Positions 57,305-64,000 of a DNA stretch of 64,000 nt are shown one piece after another; position 1 is the first letter of the stretch; every line of letters begins with the position of its first letter. The translations under genes were made by a program, and so were the position numbers. The notes beneath the pieces are model-generated. The model made no database searches and was not told where the DNA came from. It was given only the letters and a program-made list of their open reading frames with translations. The stretch is from Unio delphinus (lineage: Eukaryota > Mollusca > Bivalvia > Unionida > Unionidae): NCBI GenBank assembly GCA_029339505.1, contig JAQISU010000026.1, positions 3,360,001 through 3,424,000 on the forward strand. Reading direction: 5' to 3'.

Positions 57305-59125
57305 TTTTTACAGATTCATCATCAACATCATCAGTTTTTTGACCTAGCGTGGTCGTTGAGGCACTGTGCTGCTGAACATCTGACCAATTCATTCCACTTG
57401 TCTTTATCACATGCCAATGCCTGTGTCTCCACAAAACTTCCTGGTCCATTCTGTGATGTTGTCAGTCTACTTTTTTCTCTGTAAACCTCTCTTTCTGCCA
57501 CCCTGGATGATGTCCTGCAGTACTGTTGTGCATAGACTGTTGGCTCAAGTGACATGGTCATACCATTTTAACTTTCTCTTTTTGACAGTGGTGAGGAGGT
57601 CTTCATAATGGCCTACTTTGTGCCTGATGGTGTTACACACTTCTTCATTTGTGATGTGGTCCATGTAAGAGATGCCAAGGATGATTCTGTAGCATTTAAT
57701 TTCAAGTGTTTGGATTCTTCATTGTAATGCTGCTGTCAGGGTCCAAGCCTCACATGAATACAAAAAGATTGAGATGACAAGTGCTGTCAATAGTCTGATT
57801 TTTGTTTTCAAACATATATTCTTGTCTCCCCAGATGGGTCTTAGCTTTGACATAGCTGCCGTTCTTTGTGCTGCTCGTGACAAAATTTATGTTCTTGATC
57901 CCTCTTCATTTATTATGTAATCAAGATATTTGATCTGGCCCACTGTTTCCAGTTCCTGTCCTCTGATTTTAATCTTGGCTGAGATCTGTTTGCCACTATT
58001 TGTCATCAGCTATGTCTTCTCTGCACTTATCTCCATGTCAAATCTGGAAGATGTTTCATCCAGGTTCTTCACTAAGATGGCAAGCTTGTCTTCACTGCCT
58101 GCCTTCCCATCAATGCCATATACAAAGCATAGGTTGGTGATGTTACGACCTGCAATGCTGACTGTCCCATAGTGGTTTTCCAGGGCTTTGCTCATGATGT
58201 GCTCTAAGTAGATGCTGAAAAGCGTGGGTGACAGGAGACAGCCTTGATGTACTCCATCTGTTGTCTTGAACCAGTCATCCGTAGAACCTTCAGCAGTTAC
58301 TGCACTGGTAGCCTTGGCATACAGCTGCTTGATGGTATTGGTCAACTGTTGACCCAGGTTATACTTCTTCATTGTGTCCCACAATGCCTCATGCCACACT
58401 CTGTCACAAGCTTTTATGAAATCTATGAACACATGATATATGTCTTGTTGATGTTGTGAGTACTTTTCACACAGAACCCTAAGATTGAATATTTGTTCTG
58501 ATGTGCTTCTTCCACTCTGGAATGCTGCCTGTTCTTCTGCAATTATTTGTTCTGATTGTGGTTTCAATTTGTTCAAGATGATCTTCAGCATCACCTTACT
58601 AGCATGGCTGATCAAACTGATAGTTCTGTGATTTTGGCACAGCTGGAGATTGCTTGTTGTAAGAAGTGTTATAATCAGTGACTGGGTCCACTGTGTTGGC
58701 CATTCACCTGTCTGCCAGATCTTGTTGCAGATTTTTGTTAGTAGCTCTATCACTGATTCGCCCCCCCCTCCCCATTCTTGATAAGTTCAACTGCGATGTT
58801 ATCTATTCCAGCTGCATTCCCATTCTTCAGTGCTCTTATTGCTGACTTTTCTTCTTCTTTAAGAATGGAGAAATCATCATCATTTGTGGAGTTTGGAACT
58901 TGATGCACCTCTGGGTCTCCTGTGGATGGATGGTTGTTGAGTTCTTTACAATACTCAGTCCATCTTTCTACAATGTCACTTGCTTCTGTTAGGCATTTTC
59001 CATTTTTGTCTTGAATGTGTACCAACTTTTGGTTGCTTCTGTCTGGTGAGGTCTTTCACATTTTGGAATGCCTTTTTGCTATTATGCTTTATCAGACTGC
59101 TCTCTATTTCTGTGCACTTTTACAG
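57305..59125 (-). mobile_element. RTE-like LINE, 5'-truncated and decayed
   Basis: Minus-strand element. The tail at the left is a short GAT-type repeat (gatgatgttgatgatgaatc on the minus strand). The RT lies at 58010-59025, and the C-terminal region (57331-57561) includes KWNELVRCSAAQCLNDHARS. It stops sharply near 59125, where unrelated coding-like sequence on the other strand begins, consistent with 5' truncation on insertion. The clade is inferred from wording such as CNKIWQTGEWPTQWTQSLII and HVFIDFIKACDRVWH. Confidence 0.88.
58010..59025 (-). pseudogene. RTE-like reverse transcriptase, inactive
   Basis: Two frames: 58750-59025 (N-terminal side, with AIRALKNGNAAGIDNIAVEL) and 58010-58753 (247 codons). 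They overlap by a few bases in different phases, so a frameshift in the run of C and G residues near 58760 divides them. The main frame has IIAEEQAAFQSGRSTSEQIF, HVFIDFIKACDRVWHEALW, DGVHQGCLLSPTLFSIYLEH and then TNLCFVYGIDGKAGSEDKL. In relatives the last reads FADDIDG, so the paired catalytic aspartates have been replaced. In the family this enzyme copies LINE RNA at the nicked target; this one cannot. Confidence 0.9.
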
Positions 59126-60035
59126 ATTACAAGGTGACAAAAAAAAATGTCCACCATTTGAGTTACAATTACACAAATTTATCAAAAAGGCCAAAAATGA
59201 GCTTGCACAAGATGGCGCTATTCATGTCTGGTCAACATTTAGAATAGATGGCAATGGTATTTTCATTGATTCCACAATGATTGACAAACAAGCAGTAACT
59301 AATCTTGTGAATGACAGCAAGTACATTTTTAGAATAAAATTTATTATCATACATGTTAACCAAGATGGTTCAACTTGGATTATTCATGATAAACTTAACC
59401 CTGTTAAGGAATCACAGCGACATAACAATGTTGTCACAATAAGTAAAACTTCCTACTAGGCAGGCTTACCAGAATAGACAAACCATACTACAATGCTGTT
59501 TAAAAGATTCTGATAGTAATGCTCTTGCCACGATGTCGCTGCCACTGCTGTAGCCACTGGCACATACAAATTGCCAACATGTCAGAGAATATTTTATTAA
59601 CTCGAGGTGAGGAAACAGACTTACAGACTAGAGAATAAAAGAAATTGATGAATGGGAAAACTCTCTTATCAACTGTGCTAACACAAATGATGTAACAGTG
59701 TTGAAAAAAACACTGAAGTTTCTGATCACTGTAAAAACAACAATAAACAAAAAAAAATTATCATTCTGGCCAATACTGTATTAAGGGCGCCTCAATAGTG
59801 ATTATACTTGTAAAGGTGATGACACAGATCTGCCAAAGACACATCTGTTACAGATGAATCAACATTTTATAAATTTGTGCTACCATCTGGCATACTCTTT
59901 TGGAAAGAATCTCTCCAACGTGTGATGAAACAGATTGCAGTAAAATATGATGCTGACAGTAATGAATTACTCAATAAATGTTTTACTGTGTCATCTGTTT
60001 TGTCTCATAGAGCAAAACAAAATAACTTGTGAGGG
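59126..60035 (+). pseudogene. Unidentified decayed coding-like sequence
   Basis: On the plus strand, an open stretch from 59126 to the TAG at 59457-59459 reads like real protein: FIKKAKNELAQDGAIHVWST, FRIDGNGIFIDSTMIDKQAV and GSTWIIHDKLNPVKESQRHN. After several stops, further protein-like pieces follow: EIDEWENSLINCANTNDVTV near 59645 and DESTFYKFVLPSGILFWKES with LQRVMKQIAVKYDADSNELL near 59850-59985. I do not recognise the family. It could be a transposon or virus-derived gene remnant or a processed pseudogene. The apparent ATG at 58980 lies in antisense LINE sequence and is not the true start. Confidence 0.5.
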
Positions 60036-60039
60036 TGTG

Positions 60040-60112
60040 TATGATTTGGATTTTTAATGTAGCTTTAACAATTTTTCAATCATATCGCTATGATTTCTAC
60101 AGTGTTAAAGCA
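60040..60112 (-). mobile_element. SINE family 1 tail fragment
   Basis: Shares ttttaatgtagctttaacaa and tatcgctatgatttctacag with the copies at 14.4 and 20.9 kb. Only about 70 bases remain. Confidence 0.65.
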
Positions 60113-60114
60113 GA

Positions 60115-61735
60115 TTTTACATGCAGTTGAAGCTTGTTCCACAGAACTGTACCAGAGTATTGGAAGCTGACTTTTTAAATTGCCTTGTTCTTGGTTTTAT
60201 GCTAAAAGGTTTCCATGTGATATTGATCTGAACTGTTATTGTGTTGAAAAAGGTCTGAATAAGTCCTAAAGATACTCTGGTGCAGTTCCATGTAGACATT
60301 TATATAAAAGAACTGTCTTGTGAAAATCTATCCTGTGATATATTGTGAACCATTCGAGTTCTGTAAATAATGCTTTTGAGGGATGATCAATAGATGCATC
60401 TAAAATTATGTGTGCTGCTCATTTCTTAAGTTTATAAATCCTGTCAAGCTCAGATTTAGCACAGTTTCCCCATACATTAGAACAATAATCCATTGCTGGT
60501 AGAATATATGACTTGTAGTATGGATTGTGCATTTCCATAGGTAAATATTTCTTGACTCTGCTGAGTAGGGAAACTGTGGATGAAGCTTATCGATATGGTC
60601 ATTCCCTAATAAATTATTATCTATGGATACACCTACAAGCTTTTCATGTTGAATGTTTTCTGTGATCTCCCCAAAATCATACATTTTGTTTTACCTTCAT
60701 TGACTATCATCCTTTTTTGTTGTGCCCGGTTTTGGACTCTAATAAGGTATCTGTTTAATCTCGTTTGGATAACTTCGGTATCAGAACTCGATGTATACAA
60801 GGCTGAATCGTCTGCAAACAAATCTGTATTTGTGGATTCATTATTTAATGGTAGATTATTGATATAGATAAGGAATAGGAGAGGACTAAACCTTTGCCTT
60901 GAGGGACCCCGGAATGAATAGTGTGAGTTTGAGAAATATTATTGCCAATGCTGAGACCATATGTTTAGGTATGATCTAAACCAGAGACCATATGTTTAGG
61001 TATGATCTAAACCAGATCAAAGATGGATTGTCAAACCTGTCACAGATCAACTTTTGAAGCAGAATTTCATGTCCAACAAGATCAAAGACTTTCTTGAAGT
61101 CAAGGAAAACAATCCCAGTCATATGTCCGTTATCCATTTTCTTCACCCAAAGATCAATTAATTTGGTAAGTTCTTTTTGGCACGAGTGGTACTTTCTAAA
61201 TCCTGATTGTGCTTTATGAAATAGAGAGTTTGTTTCAAAAAATTTATAGACCTGAATTACTACATGCTTTTCAAATAATTTTGATAATACAGGTAGAATT
61301 GATATTGGTCTGCAATTCCCTGGATCCTCCTTTTCTCCTTTCTTAAAGATTGGTGTAACCTTTGCACATTTCAGTGTTTATGGAAAACTACCACTCAGTA
61401 TGCGTAAGTTTATGATATGCATTAATGACTGTGTTATTACTGGTGCAGCAATTTTAAGAATTTGTGGACCATTGTCATCCAATCCAAAGGATTTATTAAT
61501 ACATGTATTCACCTTAAATAGCATATCAAAAACATCAGCTTCAATAACATTAGCTATTGAAAAAACATTATCATCAGGAATTTTAGCTCTTATAAATGAT
61601 TAAAGAACTTAAAAGTTCTATTATGTTGTTTGTCTGGTGCTGAATAATGTTACTGGATATGCTATAAAGAAACTGTTGAACATTTCCACAATGTCTTGCA
61701 CAGATGTTGCTATATCCTTGCTTAAGTCCAGGGGG
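60115..61735 (-). mobile_element. CR1/Jockey-like LINE, 5'-truncated, RT region
   Basis: Minus-strand RT with many frame breaks. From the 5' side: SFGLDDNGPQILKIAAP (about 61440-61500), FSPLLFLIYINNLPLNNEST, then LFADDSALYTSSSDTEV (the YxDD-type box kept, in 60633-60821), GKTKCMILGRSQK, and LVGVSIDNNLLGNDHI (60406-60684). It resembles the element at 6.2-8.9 kb but is a different copy or subfamily. Its 5' side abuts the tail of the L2-like element at 61736. Confidence 0.85.
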
Positions 61736-64000
61736 AAATAATAATAATAATGAAGACTTTGTAAAGCACCTAATCATTAGAAGCTCTAAGCGCTTTACAA
61801 CATCTATAATGATATGACTAAAGAAACACACAAAAAAACATGAAATCAGAAAACAAAAAATACTTAAAATATTAAAGGTACGAAACATTATTAGGTCTTT
61901 AAGTTTGTTCTTGCAGTCAAAAAAGGTGAGTTTTAAGAGCATTCTTGAAAGGGATCGCCATGTCTTTGTGTCTAATTTCAATGTGCAATTCATTCCACAT
62001 TGCTGGTTATGCAAAAGAATGTTGTCCATATAACTTCGTTTTATTAGTGGGAATGAGTATACGATTGTCAAAAGAGGAGCACAAGTATCTTGCTTGTGTC
62101 TACACATGGGTGAGGCCAGCTAGGTATGTTGGACTAGAGTCCATCAGTGAAACATAGCACAGAGAACAATTTGATTCTAGATTGAATGGATAGCCAGTGT
62201 GGGATACAGAGCAGTGTGCTAAGTGTGCTGAGCAATTGTGTTTTGAACTATTTGAAGTTTCTGGAGTAGATACTGATACGAACCAGACAGAGTTGAGTTA
62301 CAGTAGTCCAGTCTTGTAAAAACTAATGAACACACAAGCATTTCAGTGGTATCAGCTGAAAGATATTTGCAAATGGAGCTGATGCTTCTCAGTTCAAGAT
62401 ATACAGCCTTGCATATGTTCATGACATATTGGTGCAATGTGAGAGTACTGGCTAGAGTAACAGCCAGTAACTGACTGTGTGAATTTAAGTTGATATTGCT
62501 GATATTTATTGTCTGAGGTAAAGGATGTGAATCAGAAAGTTTTAGTGTTGTAATCAGAATGGTCTCAGTTTTATCATCATTTATCTGCAGCTTGTTACAT
62601 GTCATCCATGGTTTCACATCAGAAATGCACCTCTCTACTCCATGGATGGTAGCATCAACTTCAGTTGGGTGGCTAGACTTGTATACTTGTGTCATCAGCA
62701 TACAATTGGTGAGACACTGGTTGATGATCTATGACACTTGAGAGTGGCTGAGTGTATAGAATGAATAGAACAGGTCCAAGAACAGACCCATGTGGAACAC
62801 CACAACATAGATCAACTGGGCTGGAGTGTATTCAATTTGCAGATACAATTTGTGTCCTGCTGACTAAGTAGGACTTGAACCACAGCAAAGCTATAATATG
62901 AGTGCCAAATGCATGCTGGAGATGAAGTAATATGTCATGGTCGATTGTGTCATATACTGCAGCTAAATCAAGGAGGCTGAAGACTGTAATCTTTCCGCTA
63001 TCCAAAGCAGAGCGAATTACATTAACTACTTTCAGAAGAGTAGTTTCTGTACTGTGCAATGGTGATATGCTAAGCGTACATTGCTAAAAAGACTGTTTGA
63101 ATTCAAATGAGATACAAGTTGGGTTAGAAAAACTTTTTCTAACATTATTAATATGAATGGGAGATTAGAAACTGGGAGGTACTTCTTTAAATCATTATGG
63201 TCCAGTGTTGGTTTCTTCAGCAGAGGCTTAACAATGGCAATTTTGAAAAACGATGGGAATTATCCAGATGAGAAAGAGAGGTATTAATAACATCAAGCAG
63301 CAGTGATGTTGGAATTGGATCAAGTTCGCATGATTTTGGTCCACTCTTCATCACAACTGTACATCCTAAATCTATAGAGACAGGTTCAAATGCTGGTAAC
63401 GGTTGTCACTGAAATACTGTATCGAAAATGTATGGTGACAACGAGTCAATTGATTCAGCTGGAACTCTCCATGATCTTAGTACTGTAGTGGAATAATTTA
63501 GCTAAATGGATTATATGATATTCTTCTTAGTGGCTTCATAGATTTGTTTATGAATAGTGAGTCTGGTCGAAAGCCAATGCCTCTCCGTTTTATGACAGTC
63601 TCTTTGAGCAGTGTGAAGCTGGTCCCTAACACTGCTATACCATGGAGAACACTTTTCAACTGATGCTCTGCACTTGGTGGCTAGGGCATATTTTTCAAGC
63701 AATGAATGCATGTAGTTACTGAGTTGTTCTGCTGTAGGAGGTAAGCAAGTCGTTAGGTTTATTTGGATGTGATGCATTAATTCGGCTCATTTTGTAATAT
63801 CATCAGGTCTATGAAGAATCGAGTCGAAAATGTGACCATGTTTATGGGTGGGTTGGTTAACTGACTGTTTAAGGTTTAAAACATTAATGTAATCAAGGAG
63901 TTTTGATGTGTATGGGCTTCCAGGACAGTCAAAGTGAAAGTTGAAATCTCCAAGAATAATCAGGTTGTGACCTATTGAATTTCCATACTCCAGGAGATTC
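61736..64000 (-). mobile_element. L2-like LINE, copy 3, runs off the window
   Basis: The 3' end has a short aat tail (61737-61752), then gaagctctaagcgctttaca. It continues through the UTR and RT: VYKSSHPTEVDATIHGVERC and NDDKTETILITTLKL (62219-62701), AVYDTIDHDILLHLQHAFG (62832-63059), the linker with LLEKYALATKCRASVEK (63511-63777) and the start of the endonuclease region at about 63900. It aligns with copy 1 at 38.2-40.2 kb. The YADD box region is disrupted (ADD lost; the frame restarts MLMTQVYKSS). Several frameshifts; not functional. Confidence 0.9.

Noticed and set aside
57930..58459. Plus-strand frames of 71-80 codons
   Set aside because: They are antisense to the RTE-like reverse transcriptase.
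55190..64000. Search for the S0 and S1 exons of the channel
   Set aside because: No GWMTEAKDWAG-type or S1-like frame was found; the sequence is mostly LINE-derived, so these exons probably lie beyond 64000.

Overview
The window looks like a piece of an AT-rich animal genome, most likely a marine invertebrate and probably a lophotrochozoan such as a mollusc. The coding exons are short and separated by introns of 7 to 18 kb with GT/AG borders. The introns are full of tRNA-derived SINEs, L2-like, CR1/Jockey-like and RTE-like LINEs, a Helitron, several short inverted-repeat DNA elements and long minisatellites. The lineage call is inference; I could not run a search. || The only host gene I can support is on the minus strand and fills almost the whole window. 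It is a Slo1-type large-conductance calcium- and voltage-activated potassium channel (BK, slo/KCNMA1 family). Five consecutive exons are visible, in transcript order: A 55179-55080 (S1-S2 loop and S2), B 36665-36554 (S3), C 29326-29175 (S4-S5), D 13273-13103 (pore helix, TVGYGD filter, first part of S6) and E 672-581 (end of S6 and linker to the gating ring). Together they give 627 bp, that is 208 complete codons plus partial codons, with no stop and matching phase at all four junctions. The 5' exons (S0, S1) and the cytoplasmic gating ring must lie outside the window or escaped me. || Layout by intron. The tail after exon E (1-580) is plain. Intron D/E (673-13102) holds a 49-bp minisatellite of about 75 copies, a decayed LINE, a 45-bp minisatellite of about 42 copies, a degenerate ~67-bp repeat with a pogo-like MITE inside it, and a compound microsatellite next to exon D. 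Intron C/D (13274-29174) holds SINEs, a second pogo-like MITE and a broken autonomous Helitron (21986 to about 27687) carrying a nested 168-bp hAT MITE. Intron B/C (29327-36553) holds a hairpin near exon C, SINEs, a LINE tail, a 710-bp hAT-like element and nested tandem repeats. Intron A/B (36666-55079) holds two L2-like LINE pieces, minisatellites, a piggyBac-type MITE and long unremarkable stretches. Upstream of exon A (55180-64000) come an RTE-like LINE, an unidentified decayed coding-like stretch, a CR1/Jockey-like LINE and another L2-like LINE. || All mobile-element genes seen are broken by stops, frameshifts or deletions. All seven recognisable LINE pieces lie on the same strand as the channel gene. 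I found no convincing second host gene, no true tRNA or rRNA gene and no CRISPR array. The most unusual biology is a BK pore exon with the canonical S6 glycine pair replaced, and a SINE bracketed by roughly 100-bp direct repeats.
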